A stretch of 64,000 bases of DNA from Tupaia tana. Lineage: Eukaryota > Chordata > Mammalia > Scandentia > Tupaiidae. The notes under the pieces are model-generated. The model did not search any database and was not told where the DNA came from. It saw only the letters and a list, made by a program, of their open reading frames with translations. Positions 1 through 10,289 of the stretch are shown here, one piece after another; the stretch's first letter is position 1, and each line of letters begins with the position of its first letter. The translations under genes were made by a program, and so were the position numbers. The stretch is from assembly GCA_026018925.1 (NCBI GenBank), contig JAKSZU010000006.1:127363592-127427591 (forward strand), in the 5' to 3' direction.

Positions 1-242
1 TGTTATAAGGTGCATGTACTTGCCAGAGAGACAGAGAGAGAAAGAAAGTGAGAAATCACCTCCTGGAGGGGGGGGGGGGGGGGATGGCCATGCTGCAATC
101 CCTTCTCCTCCATTTTCCTCTTGGGATTCAGAGCACACACACACACATGTGCCCAGCGTGAGTTTTAAGTCCCTGGGTCCAGGACTCGAACCACAGTCAG
201 CTATGTGGGAGTCCAGCAACATAACCATTATGCCATCTGGTC
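1..242 (-). mobile_element. tRNA-derived SINE (type A), cut by window edge
   Basis: Seen: the complement of the SINE body (GA-rich stretch, 'gtgagaaatcacc', 'ccttctcctcca') and then of the tRNA-like head with B-box complement 'ggactcgaacc' and A-box complement 'cattatgcc'. The T-rich tail lies outside the window. A run of 16 G (about 68-83) expands the internal C/G tract of this SINE. Noncoding retroposon. Confidence 0.85.
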
Positions 243-295
243 TAGTGAGAAATCACCCCCAAGGAGGGATGGCTACCCGCTAGTCCCTTCTCTAT
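243..295 (-). mobile_element. SINE body fragment
   Basis: About 50 bp repeating the mid-body of the neighbouring SINE ('gtgagaaatcacccccaagg') directly against its head end. No tRNA-like head follows, so it is a broken second copy or a tandem fragment. Confidence 0.5.
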
Positions 296-405
296 TCGAG
301 ACCTCTTTGTTATTATAGGGAAAAAAACTAAATGAATCAAGTTCTTTAATAAAGATTGGGTCCTTTAACATAGTTAAAATCCTTTTACAAAGAATCATAA
401 AACAA

Positions 406-670
406 GGGGGCAGCACTTGGCCTAGTGGTTAAAATGACTCGATCCCACAAGAACAATTGAAAAGTTTGAGCCTCAGACCCACTAGCTTGAAAGACATGCT
501 TGGTGTGTGTACAAGGGGTGCTCAAAATCCCAAAAAGAAGTAGAACTAGAGGAGAAGAGATTGCAACATGACCATGTCAAATTAGATGTTTTCTCACTCT
601 CCTCTCTCCCTTCTTGTCCCTTTCCAGCAAGCACATGCCTTCTGGCAAATTAAAACAACAACAACAAAAC
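406..670 (+). mobile_element. tRNA-derived SINE, diverged
   Basis: Head 'cctagtggttaaaatgactc' with a decayed B-box ('agtttgagcctcag'), body ending 'ccagcaagcacatgcc', then an AAC-rich tail (650-670). More diverged than the A-type copies, so probably older. Confidence 0.7.
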
Positions 671-734
671 AGAAAAATTGAGAACTAAGCATCCTGATTC
701 TCATGGAAGGTTTGACAACAGAAAATATTGGCTA

Positions 735-905
735 AAACACAGACTTTAAAGCCACACAGATCTGGATTTCAACACCTACTGGCTCTGTGTTCTTGACTAG
801 TCCCTTATTCCAAATTTCAGTCCCTTCCTCTATAAAATGCACATCACAATACCCAGATTCTTGAAGGACTGGCAATATTATAAAAACTACCTTGCTCCAA
901 ATAAG
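735..905 (+). mobile_element. MIR SINE relic
   Basis: Order of motifs matches MIR: 'actttaaagccacacagatctgg', then 'ttgactagtccc', then 'tcctctataaaatg'. MIRs are ancient tRNA-headed core-SINEs fixed before the eutherian radiation. Highly diverged. Confidence 0.6.
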
Positions 906-1190
906 TTTTCCATTAGTAATAGCTCTCATCTTCACTATAAATAAGAAAGCAATACCTTTGCTGGAAAGTTTAGAACCTAAATAAGACTCTCAAAAGTGAA
1001 TTCCTTCATTATTTACTGTAAAATATAAGTATTCCAGCAGTGACGATCCTTTCTCCAATAGTCCTAGAGCTACTGGATGGTGTTTTCCAATAAACAAATG
1101 AAGAAAGCCTTTGGATCCTCCTAGATGCAACCTTATCCTCTGAGCAATTAATCGTGGAGAAGTCAAATAGCAAAAAGTCACCCTCTAAGC
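906..1190. other. no recognisable feature
   Basis: Single-copy looking AT-rich DNA. I see no repeat, exon or regulatory motif that I can defend. Confidence 0.4.
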
Positions 1191-1379
1191 CAGGGTTTCT
1201 CAACCTTGGCACTAGTGACATTTGGGGCAGATGATTCTTTATCACGAGGGTGCTGTCCTACATATCATAGGCTAATGAGTGCGTCCATGCTTCTACTCAG
1301 ATGATCCACCCAGTCGAGACAGCCAAAAATGTCTGCAAACATTACCAAATGTCCTTTGGAGGAAAAATCACTGCTGGTC
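1191..1379 (-). mobile_element. MER20 (hAT-Charlie nonautonomous DNA transposon)
   Basis: Starts 'cagggtttctcaacc' and runs through 'gacatttggggcaga', 'gtgctgtcctacat', 'ccaaaaatgtctgc' and 'accaaatgtcc'. This is the near full-length MER20 consensus in reverse; the right end lacks a clean inverted terminal repeat. Known from the literature: MER20 copies act as regulatory DNA in endometrial cells of placental mammals. Nothing in this copy shows activity. Confidence 0.8.
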
Positions 1380-1439
1380 AGAAACCAGGCTCCTTAAAAG
1401 GCTCATTACATGTGCCTGTCGTGTTTTCTGGGTTTTGTT

Positions 1440-1699
1440 TTAGACAGATTGTTGCCATATCGCACGTATGCTTGCCGTAGAGACAGAGAGAGTCAGAGAG
1501 ACAGAGAGACAGAAAGTGAGAAAGCACCACCCCAGGGGGGATGGCCACACTGCAATACTTTCTCCATTCTCCTTTCAGGATTTTGGGAATGCATGCACAC
1601 GTGCCCAGAGTGAGTTTCAAGCTTCTGAGTCCAGGACTCGAACCGTGGTCAACCGCGTGGGAGTCCAATGACATAACTCCTATGCCATCTGCTGGCCCC
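1440..1699 (-). mobile_element. tRNA-derived SINE (type A)
   Basis: Complement of the full SINE: 'gccatatcgcacg', GA-rich tract, 'ccttctcc'-like stretch, 'ggactcgaaccgtgg' (B-box) and 'atgccatctgctggcccc' (head end). No clear TSD. Confidence 0.85.
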
Positions 1700-1814
1700 A
1701 TGCATGCAGTGTTATATGCTGCTCTGAACACTCTGACAGTACTCAGAGCAGTAGCAGTCATTTTTTGTGACCTCATATTCACATAAGTAAATCAGATGAT
1801 TAATGAATCAAACA

Positions 1815-2010
1815 CTAGTTTAGGTGTTGACTTGAGGATGAAGCAACTGGTACTTAAGGGCATTGGTTTCAGTCCTGAAACCAAGCTCTCCTCCTGTTTT
1901 ATCTGTATGACCAAGGACATACAACTTAGTTTTACGGGTCTCAGTAAAATTAAATACTAGTGCTCACAAGATAGCAATAATAATAGTTATAATAGTGACT
2001 ATCTTTACAT
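1815..2010 (+). mobile_element. MIR SINE relic (weak)
   Basis: 'tgtatgaccaaggacatacaactta', 'gggtctcagtaaaat' and 'caataataatag' fall in MIR order and spacing, with many substitutions. Could be chance similarity. Confidence 0.45.
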
Positions 2011-2109
2011 CTCTGGGACCCAGGTCTCTTTTAGGTAATATTCACAAACTGTGACCAGAGACAATAATGAACACTTAAGAGCTAGCTTGATGTGATAGTT
2101 ACGATAATT

Positions 2110-2317
2110 TCTTTACCATTCTATTGAGCTATGGTTAACATATGAAAGCTATAGATATTGAATGTTTATAACTTGATGTGTATGGAGATGTTTAGACCTT
2201 TGAAGTCATCAAAGTATCACCATTATCAATATAATAAACTCATTCGTCACTTCCAAAAGTTTCCTATTATAACCTTTAATTATTTTTTTTTTCATTTTGT
2301 GGTAAGAACCAAAGATC
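2110..2317 (-). mobile_element. old L1 3' UTR, antisense, segment 1
   Basis: 'attgagctatggttaacatatg' and 'tatcaccattatcaatataataaactc' resemble the antisense 3' UTR of old mammalian L1 (L1M class). It continues at 2708 beyond two nested SINEs. Confidence 0.5.
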
Positions 2318-2606
2318 TGTTCATACACATACCTGTGCCCAGCATGTGTTTTCAAGATGCTAGGTCTAGGGACCGGCAGTTAGCGTAATGGCTATGTCAC
2401 TGGACTCCCACGTAGTCGACTGTGGTTCGAGTCCCGGACCCGGTGGCTTAAACTCACGCCGGGCGCGTGTGCGTGTGTGCCCAAGATCCCGAGAGGAGAA
2501 TGGAGGAGAAGGGATTGCGGCGTGGCCATCCCCCCTGGGGGGTGATTTCTCACTTTCTATCTCTCTGTCTCTCTCTGTCCGTCTGGTAAGCGCACACGCC
2601 CTATAC

Positions 2607-2654
<48 letters not shown>

Positions 2655-2707
2655 TGCTAGGTCTAGAACTCAGAAAACTGCCTTAATCACCATGTCACCA
2701 GCTGGCC
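2318..2707 (-). mobile_element. SINE split by a younger SINE
   Basis: Left part 2318-2369 ('cctgtgcccagcatgtg') and right part 2651-2707 (ending 'atgtcaccagctggccc') are the two halves of one minus-strand SINE head region. They are separated exactly by the SINE at 2370-2650 and its TSD. Confidence 0.75.
2370..2650 (+). mobile_element. young tRNA-derived SINE (type A), full length
   Basis: Begins 'gaccggcagttagcgtaatgg' (A-box) with an intact B-box 'ggttcgagtcc', then body, TC-rich stretch, 'cctatacc' and an A-tail of over 40 bases. A perfect 16-bp TSD, 'aagatgctaggtctag', stands at 2354-2369 and 2651-2666. One of the best reference copies of the family here. Confidence 0.95.
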
Positions 2708-2919
2708 CATGTTTTTGAAATTTATATGAATGAAATCATACCATTTGTATTTATTGTTACATATAATTCAGTCATTTCCATTGCTGCATAGTATTCTATT
2801 GTACGGATAGAATGTAAATTTGCATCCATTCTACTACATATCGATTAGCTGTAGGTTTTTGCTATTACAAATACTGATACTATGAACATACTTGTATATA
2901 TTATAATAAAATGTGTACC
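2708..2919 (-). mobile_element. old L1, antisense, segment 2
   Basis: 'atagtattctattgtacgg', 'catccattctactacat' and 'ttgctattacaaatactg' are the antisense 3' end of L1, the same element as 2110-2317. Confidence 0.7.
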
Positions 2920-3184
2920 TTTCAGGCTCAGCCACTGTAGCATGTTCTGGACAATGTTTCTTGGCAGGCTGAGGCCACATGGAAACCTGGGTTGGATTCC
3001 CAGCATACTCTGAAAAAAAAAAAAAAAAAAAAAGCCAGTCACTGTGATGCACACCTATAATCCAAGCTGCTTTGGAAGCTGAGGTAGGAAGATTGCAATA
3101 CAGTGAGGTCCCATCTAAAGTAGCACGCACATGCACAAATACACACACATATACCACGCATACATATACACCACACACCAAAAA
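2920..3184 (+). mobile_element. chimeric SINE: tRNA-like half + 7SL/Alu-like half
   Basis: Left half ends in a B-box-like 'gggttggattccc' followed by 21 A. The right half is 7SL/Alu-like: 'gatgcacacctataatcc', 'agctgaggtaggaagattgc', 'cagtgaggtcccatct'. The tail is a CA-rich tract. An imperfect TSD (aaaatgtgtac / aaaatgaatac) brackets it within the L1. Composite tRNA/7SL SINEs are described in tree shrews and other Euarchontoglires; the family here is not one I can name. Confidence 0.7.
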
Positions 3185-3554
3185 GAAAATGAATACATGC
3201 CAGTTGAGCATACAACTACAACTAGAATTATGGGATCATAGATTATTATTGTATTCAATTTTAATAGCCATTCCTAGTTTTGAAAAGTAGTTGTACTAAT
3301 CTATATTCTTACTAGCAATGTATAATAATTCTAGTTGCTCTACATTCTTGCCACTTTTGAGTCTTTTCTAGCTATCTCCTTGGTATGATGTGACATCATA
3401 ATGTGATTTTAAATTGCATATCTCTAATGACTAGTGAAGTTGAGGAATTTTCACATGGTCACAGTGTCTTTGGATATCCACTTTTTGAAAAAGTCTTGTT
3501 CAAATGCCTTGCCTGTTTTTCTGTTTTGTTTATTTTTACTTAATTCTGTATTGA
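3185..3554 (-). mobile_element. old L1, antisense, segment 3
   Basis: Resumes the L1 after the chimeric SINE: 'actagcaatgtataata', 'ttgctctacattcttgcc', 'tctaatgactagtgaagttgagg', 'aaagtcttgttcaaatgcc'. This is the classic antisense end of L1 ORF2 plus 3' UTR. No intact frame. Confidence 0.75.
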
Positions 3555-3555
3555 C

Positions 3556-3602
<47 letters not shown>

Positions 3603-3639
3603 GATATATTGATATATATATATATATATATATATGTGG

Positions 3640-3696
<57 letters not shown>
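3555..3696. repeat. (TA)n/(CA)n compound microsatellite
   Basis: About 140 bp of alternating TA, a TATG interruption, TA again, a CA run of about 40 bp and a final TA block. Frames through it translate to YIYI/THTH repeats and are not coding. Confidence 0.95.
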
Positions 3697-3760
3697 GTGG
3701 ATAGCAGTCCTTTCAGTGGCTACATATATTGCATATACCATGTCCACTCTTACCTTGCTT

Positions 3761-4034
3761 ATTTTTTTTTTTGGGGGGGGGAGAGGATTTTGCTATAGGG
3801 CACATGTGCTCGCCAGAAAGACAGAGAGAGACAGAGAGACAGAAAGTGAGAAATCACCCCCCCAGGGGGGGGATGGCCACACTGCAGTTCCTTCTCCTTC
3901 ATTCTCCTCTCGGCATCTTGGGCACGCAAGCACACACGCCCGGCGCGAGTTTAAGCCACCAGGTCCAGGACTCGAACCACAGTCAACTACATGGGAGTCC
4001 AGCGACATAGCCATTACGCTAACTGCTGGTCCCC
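3761..4034 (-). mobile_element. tRNA-derived SINE (type A) with TSD
   Basis: T- then G-rich start, 'tgctatagggcacatg', GA tract, body, B-box complement 'ggactcgaacc', A-box complement 'cattacgctaactgctgg'. TSD ttaccttgctt (3750-3760) / ttaccatgctt (4035-4045), one mismatch. Confidence 0.92.
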
Positions 4035-4124
4035 TTACCATGCTTTTTCATTCACTACTTGACATCTTGTAAGAAACAGAACTCCTGAACACTCACATAA
4101 TTCAATTTACTAATTTTCCCTTTA

Positions 4125-4500
4125 TGGTTAATACCCCATTCCAGCTACCCTGGAGTCCTTGTTGTTCCACATCATACCAAGCAACTTCCCACTTCCTCGC
4201 TTCCTACATGCATATTTATATTAATATGGCTCACTCCCTTCAACTCTCTCCATTCAAATGTGCCTTTATCAGACTTTATAAAATCTTTACCTCTCCTGCT
4301 TCCGTATATTACTATGCTCTGCTTTGTCTTATCACCTAAAACCACTTAGTGTATTGTTTATTATCTCTCTGCTCCCCCACACACACACTAAATGTAAGCT
4401 CCATTAGGAAACTTGTCTGTTTTGACCAGTCGTTGGTGCTCAGAACAACACCTGACACATAATCAGTATTTAAAACAAATTTTGATGAATGAATAAACTA
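4125..4500 (+). mobile_element. L2 LINE 3' end
   Basis: Ends with the L2 signature 'aaatgtaagctccattaggaaacttgtctg', 'cctgacacataatcagtat' and 'gatgaatgaataaac'. Ancient and 5'-truncated. Confidence 0.7.
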
Positions 4501-4546
4501 TCTAAATATAAATTTATTATTACATATCTTTGGTGTGACTCTATGC

Positions 4547-4814
4547 TTTTTTTTTTTTTTTTTGAGAGGTTTTCGCTATAGGGCACGTGCGCTCGCCAGA
4601 CATACAGAGAAAGACATAGAGACAGAAAGCGAGAAATTACCCCCCAGAAGGATGGTCATGCCGCAATCCCCTCTCCTCCATTGTCCTCTCAGGATCTTGG
4701 GCACGCACGCACATGCACCCGGCGTGAGTTTTAAGCCACCAGGTCCGGGACATGAACCGCGGTTGACTACGTGGGAGTCCAGCGACATAGCCATTACGCT
4801 AACTGCTGGTTCCC
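4547..4814 (-). mobile_element. tRNA-derived SINE (type A) with TSD
   Basis: T17 tail complement, 'cgctatagggcacgtgcgctc', body, and head complement ending 'gctaactgctggttccc'. TSD actctatgctttt / actctacgctttt flanks it. Confidence 0.92.
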
Positions 4815-5530
4815 ACTCTACGCTTTTTTTGTATGTGTGCTCAAATCTTTGTTCAGTTCTAGGAAATTCTCAACTATGTACCTCCTGATTCAACTTCTCC
4901 TCTGTCTCTTCATCTGCACTGCATGTTAGACATGTCAGAACTTTTGAGTCTCTTTCATATCTTTTAACTCCTCTTAAATATTTTCTATGTCATGATGCCC
5001 CATTCTGGATGATTTTCTCAGAACTATCATCTAAATAATTCTTTATTCAAACTTGTCTACTGTTAATTCATTTGCTAAGATTTTTATTTCAATAACTATA
5101 TCTTCTATTTCTGTAATGCTTATTTGAGTGATTTGCAATCTGCCAATTGTTTTCTTCTGATGCTCTGGTTTTATTTTGTGAATGATCTCTGTTTCCAAGA
5201 CAGAAATTTGAACATTTTAGGTATACTTATTACAGAGTTTTGCTTAGATAGCTCTTGTTCTCAGGTATGAATACTCCCATTTGTTTCATCTGTTTACTCT
5301 GTCACTTTATTATTTATAAAGTTTTTCTATTCAGTGGAACTATCATTTATAAAAGTTTCAAGTGTCCTAGATTATAGAGGATTTTCCCCTGTGGATCAAA
5401 GTTATAATTTCTTCTGCTAAAGTTCTTTAAGAGTCACTGGTTCCACAACAGGTTTTCTGATACACTCTGTTCTATATTTCTGCACTATTTTGAAGGTGAA
5501 CTTTAGCTACCTGCCAATGCAGTTTGGGCC
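4815..5530. other. AT-rich block, probable unassigned ancient repeat
   Basis: T-rich text such as 'ttctggatgattttctcagaac' and 'gggccaggatgggaggatt' resembles a dispersed eutherian repeat that I cannot name. No exon-like frame. Confidence 0.35.
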
Positions 5531-6907
5531 AGGATGGGAGGATTAAGCTATCTCTATTATTTGAAAAGTGAAAGGCATACTCCATCCGCAGCAGGCATCT
5601 ACCTTAGGGTTTCATACAGTAGTCCAATTATTAATAGAATTATAGCATCTTTCTGGCATTTTATTTGTGCATTTAGTTCTCTTGGAAACTTTACAAGATA
5701 CTGTTGTGATCAATCAATATATATGAGAGTATTTCACAATGTTTGTGGGAAAATGGAATTAAAGTACAAATTTATTTGGGTGCAAAAGAAATTTTAATGC
5801 ATGCATAGTTTCTTCAAAATACACATTTTTCAAATAGATCTTGTGTCCCAGACTAATATCATCTTTCTCAAACATTATTCTCACTGGTAACTAGGACATA
5901 AAGCTCCAACAGGGAGTTGAAATTAAGGTAAGCGTACTCAGAGGACATTTCAAGAAAAGTGACTTGATATTGACATCATTTATATATTCTGGGACTGCCT
6001 TTTATTAATGAAATATTTAGAATTACTTATTCTATTGTTACCCAATTGCATAACTACTGCTTCCTTTGAAAATTGGAAAATATGGTAAAGTCTCTTTGGT
6101 TCTTTATTCTTTCTTGCACTCAAAATTCCAAAAGTCATTTGGTAAAGATTTATGAGATCAGCCTATTGCATGTGAAGCACTCTTCTTCCTTAATGTGGTA
6201 ATCATCTCTGGATAAAATCTGAGCATTTGTGTATAAAAGAGAGAATCAAAAAGTAGGAAAGTTCTATAGCCAAATAATCAATGAAAAGAACTACTACTGC
6301 AGGGGAAAATAATTGAACATAGTAATACTATGTTGCCCTTCATATATCTGTATATCACTTAACTTTCCTATTTATTATGGTTGTTTATTTACCAGTGGTG
6401 TTAGGTTTTCTTCATCCATTTCCTTTCTTGCCTGGCTCCCGTTGTTAAGGACAGCATGCATTTATAAAACAACCCAATAGGGCTTAGGAACAATGGGTGA
6501 CTAAAGAAGGGTACGAAGCTGTCTGACTCTATTAAGGTTCTGCATCTTAAGCTCGGCCTCATTAGTAGCCCAGCCAGCTGAGCTAGCTAGCAATAAGCAG
6601 AAACTCTTTTAAGGACAAAGCTTATTATGGTGCAGCAGAAAAGGCAGGCTGTCAGCGGCACCATAGCAGATCCTGTGATTCTTCTCTAGAGGCAGGTAAT
6701 TCTGTCCACATTATCCATAGTTGTAAAAACACCAGGGAGTTGGTTTCCAAGCTGCTTCATGATGAAATGACTTTTAAAGAATGAAGGCCTGGGAAGCTGT
6801 AACACAAATAGCACAAGCTACCAGTGGTATTTGTTTAGAGACACTTCTGCATTTCATTGCATAGAATTGGACTTTAAAATTACTGATATAATTTGTCGTG
6901 CATTTTT
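5531..6907. other. single-copy DNA, possible conserved noncoding segment at 6420-6830
   Basis: No repeat recognised. 6420-6830 has more even base composition than its surroundings, with blocks such as 'gccagctgagctagctagc' and 'ggtgcagcagaaaaggcagg'. That is compatible with a conserved noncoding element but proves nothing without alignment. Confidence 0.35.
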
Positions 6908-7088
6908 TAAAGAATTATTCATTTTTATTTTTATTTATTTATTCATTCATGTATTTTAATTTGACCAGAGAGAGACACACGAAGAGAGAGGCAAAGTGGG
7001 AAAGCAAGCCACCAGGTCCAGGACCCAAACAGCAGTGGGCCACGTGGGAATGTTCGGCACCTTAACCACCATGCCACCTGCTGGCCCC
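6908..7088 (-). mobile_element. short SINE (type B)
   Basis: TTTATTT-rich tail complement, 'ttgaccagagagagaca', a short GA tract, and then directly 'gccaccaggtccagga' and head 'ccaccatgccacctgctggcccc'. The mid-body of type A is absent. Confidence 0.85.
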
Positions 7089-7830
7089 ACTGTCATGCAT
7101 TATTACAAATGTTTTCTTAATACTTTCCAAGGGGGAAGAAAAGATTATGAATTTCCTATACCTGCAACATATATAAAAGCAAAAGGCAAGGCTGAATCAA
7201 GAATATATCTTCCAGTATGAGTTAAACTTTGTCAGCCTTAACCATGTCAAAGACCTCTAGTAAAACAGCCAAAAGGGACTAAGCACATACAATAGAGTTG
7301 AGATACCAAATTCTGTTTTCCTGATTTTCCAGTCTCTTGGCAGGGTTAGCAGGAGTGTTTGAAAAATTTGTTTGTTAGATCATTAATTAGAATGACAGTC
7401 CATTGCATCCTAAATTACCTGAGGCTTTATTAGAAAACTCTATAATAACCAATTTCCTATACAAGTTATTTTCTTAACTTTTTACATGTTCTTTGACTGA
7501 AGAACTAATGGATTACAGGAATTGAACAGTGGACAAAACTTAGCAATGGTTGTCATTCCAATAGCTTTCTTTAATGGGACTCTATAAAACCACAACAAAG
7601 GACATTATGTGCTGTGATTAGGCCTGCAACGACTATAAAAACCTTGGCTAGAATGTGGCTGTTAAATCCATTACATTTCTTATTTAGGTAAATTCAAATT
7701 AAGCCATGCAGCAAGCTACGCTAGAACATAATGATTTGTATATACCAGCCCTCAAATTGACAATGTTATTTTACTACTTATCCTGCCATTCCCAAATACA
7801 TTTGTATTTCCTTTATTTTTTCCTCTTCCT
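7089..7830. other. single-copy DNA with homeodomain-like TAAT motifs
   Basis: No repeat identified. 'atcattaattagaatgacag' and several further TAAT/ATTA cores occur at 7380-7450. Candidate conserved noncoding DNA; no coding signal. Confidence 0.3.
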
Positions 7831-8046
7831 TTAGATTGCCTACTGTAAATGTATTAAGTACAACTTATTTATCATTCTTTCAACTGTTATGTAGTGAGTG
7901 CTTACAATGAGCCAGCCATGAAAATCAATGAGACAAAAAAAAAAAAATAGTAAAAACAAAAACAGCTCATAATCTCAAAGATTACAGTTGAAGCAGCAAG
8001 GAGGGAGGATAACTAAATAATCATACCAAGTATGTAATTAATAACT
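7831..8046. other. AT-rich DNA with a faint ancient repeat relic
   Basis: 'gtagtgagtgcttacaatgagccagccatg' is like the dispersed 'tattgagcacctactatgtgccagg' motif of old mammalian repeats. An A13 run lies at about 7936-7948. Confidence 0.3.
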
Positions 8047-8315
8047 GAGGGTCAGCAGCTGGCATGGAGGTTATGGTGGCTGGATTCCAGATGGCCAACT
8101 GCGTGGTTCAATTCCAGACCTAGCAACTTGAAAATCATGCCAGCCACGTGTACATCCATGCCCAACATCCTGAGAGGAGGACGTGGTGTGACACATGGAA
8201 TGCAGGAGAAGGGATTGTGGTGTGACCATCCCTTCTGGGGGGTGATTTCCCACTCCCCTCCACTTCATCTCTCTGGCAAGCACATACACCCTATAGCAAA
8301 CAAACAAACAAGAAA
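8047..8315 (+). mobile_element. tRNA-derived SINE (type A, diverged)
   Basis: Head 'gtcagcagctggcatggagg', B-box 'tggttcaattcc', body with 'ggagaagggattgtggtgtg', 'ggtgatttcccac', and 'cctatagcaaacaaac' tail. Carries a ~20-bp insertion in the body (about 8185-8205). Confidence 0.85.
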
Positions 8316-8399
8316 GAATAACTTGTATAAAATGAGAAGTTCATGATATCATAATTACTTATAGTAAAGAAATGTGATATAATCAAAAAGGGCTTCCCC

Positions 8400-8900
8400 C
8401 TGGGCAAGCCCCATGATCTAGTGGTTAAGAGAGCCAGATCCCTGGGACCAGCAGATGGTATAATGGTTATGTCACTAGGCTCCCATATAGTCGACCATAG
8501 TTCAAGTCCCAGACCCAGTGGCTTAAACTCACACTGTGTGCATGCTCAAAATCCCAAGAGGAGAATGGAGAAGGGATTGCAGCATGGCCATCCCCCCTGG
8601 GGCGGTAATTTCTCCCTCTCTCTCTCTTCCTCTCTCTTTCTCTGCTTCTCTGGCCAGTGTATAAACCCTATAGCAAAAATCTCTCTTAAAAAATAAATAA
8701 ATAAGAGAGAGAGAGAGGGAGAGATATCCAGATCCCACAAGGTCAACCGTAAATGCCCAGCCTGGAAAGCTATGTGTGCATGACCCAAATCCTGACAGGA
8801 TGGAGAAATGGAGGAGAAGGAATTACAGCATGATCACTCCCCATTAGTGGGTACTTTTTCCCTCCTTCTCTCTGTTTCTTGGCAGTGCACCTGTTCTCTG

Positions 8901-8931
<31 letters not shown>

Positions 8932-8932
8932 A
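8400..8932 (+). mobile_element. older SINE (type C) interrupted by a type A SINE
   Basis: Head 'gcaagccccatgatctagtgg' at 8405-8425. The element resumes at 8728 with 'ccagatcccacaaggtcaacc' and runs through the 'gggtactttttccctcc' variant body to an A25 tail (8908-8932). The gap is filled by the SINE at 8443-8727. Confidence 0.85.
8443..8727 (+). mobile_element. type A SINE nested in a type C SINE
   Basis: 'gggaccagcagatggtataatgg' head, B-box-like 'agttcaagtccc', full body, and an AAATAAAT plus (GA)n tail. TSD ccagatccc at 8434-8442 and 8728-8736, so this copy is younger than its host SINE. Confidence 0.92.
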
Positions 8933-8939
8933 GGAGGAG

Positions 8940-9226
8940 GAACTGGGACACAGGTGGTGAGGAGGATAGGGCAACTGGATCTTACATGGCTGACTATGCA
9001 GTTCCAGCCCTGAACCTAGCAGCTTGGAAAACATGCCAGCTACGTGTGCATTTGTGCCCAAAATTCTGAGAAGAGAATGAAGAAGTGATTATGATGTGGC
9101 TGTCTCCCAAGGTAATTTCTCGCTTTTCCTTTCTATTTCTCTTTTCCTTTCTATTTCTCTATCTCTGTCTCGCTCTGGTGAGCTCACACACCCTATAGCA
9201 AACTAAAACACAAACAAATTTTTAAG
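8940..9226 (+). mobile_element. tRNA-derived SINE, diverged
   Basis: 'acacaggtggtgaggaggat' head, body 'cttggaaaacatgccag', a duplicated 'cctttctatttctcttt' pyrimidine tract, and 'cctatagcaaac' plus A-rich tail. Confidence 0.8.
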
Positions 9227-10031
9227 AAAGGGGAATAAATTTCTTTCTTTTGAAATGTGAAGGATGACTAGGAGTTATCCAGGTATAGAGAGGTGCCTAG
9301 ACAGAGACCAGTATGTGCAAATGTCCTGTACAGACTTTCTAATGACTGGTAGGAGAGTTGCAAGAATTTTGATAAATAAGTCATATTCCTGAGGCAAATG
9401 CAAATACGCACTTACTTGCAACTGTTCAGGGTCAGATGTTTTCAGAATTGGAGTCAGAAGAAATCATTTGTTTTGTCATTCAATTCTTTCATTTCAAAGT
9501 CATTTTTGACAAAAGAACAAAGTTCTAAGTCTACTGTAGTTAAATTAAAGACCTCACCAAGGGCACAAACCCAGGATTTTTGCACACATTAGCTGCAGAG
9601 ACTGGTCACATATGATTTTTCTCTTTATTTTTATTTGTTGCATTATGCTTAATATCTAGTTATAAATAAAATGTGATGACCTATTTTGGTTTGATGTATG
9701 ATTGTACTGTAGTTTACATTTTATTTCTGTAATTCATGAGCATTTATTGTCAGAAAGCATTTTAAAATGAAATGTACAGGAAAGTGATTGTTAAAGTACT
9801 ATAAAAATAAATGGATTTCTTTCTAGAATACAAATGATGGTACTGTTGTGAAATATCATCAGTCTGAGCTTTTTACACTGCTTTAGAAAGTGTTGGTTTT
9901 CATTTTGCATTGATATGACACTTAAATGATCATTTTTACTCTATCACTGTCAATAAATACCTTAAATATGTATAAGACCATAATGGAAGACCACCAAACA
10001 TATATAGCTTATCTTAAGAAACAGTCACAGT
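9227..10031. other. AT-rich DNA, no gene seen
   Basis: 9250-9380 ('aggagttatccaggtatag') resembles a dispersed ancient repeat. 9600-10000 is plain AT-rich DNA. No splice-flanked frame recognised. Confidence 0.35.
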
Positions 10032-10289
10032 GGGACCAGCAGTTAGCATAATGGCTATGTCGCTGGACTCCTATGTAGTCAACCACGGTTCGCATCCCGG
10101 ACCGGGTGGCTTAAACTCACACCAGACATGTGTGCATATGTGCCCAAGATCCCAAGAGGAGAATGGAGAAGGGATTGTGGCGTGGTCATCCCCCCTGGGG
10201 GGTGATTTCTTGCTTTCTGTCTCTCTGTCTGTCTCTGTCTTTCTAGCGAGTGCACGAGCCCTATAGCAAAAACTTCTAAAAAAAAATTA
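10032..10289 (+). mobile_element. tRNA-derived SINE (type A)
   Basis: 'gggaccagcagttagcataatgg' head, 'cacggttcgcatcccgg' B-box region, body, 'cctatagcaaaaacttct' and a short A-tail. Low divergence from the copies with perfect TSDs. Confidence 0.92.

Noticed and set aside
1-300. Tandem SINE array at the window start
   Set aside because: The second piece is only ~50 bp of body without head or tail, so a simple fragment is more likely than an array.
2370-2440. Possible tRNA gene (good A- and B-boxes)
   Set aside because: It is the head of a SINE repeated dozens of times, does not close a cloverleaf by eye and is followed by the SINE body.
3451-3747. Frames with YIYI/VCVC repeats (also at 33834-34277 and 38249-38455)
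   Set aside because: Translations of TA/CA microsatellites.
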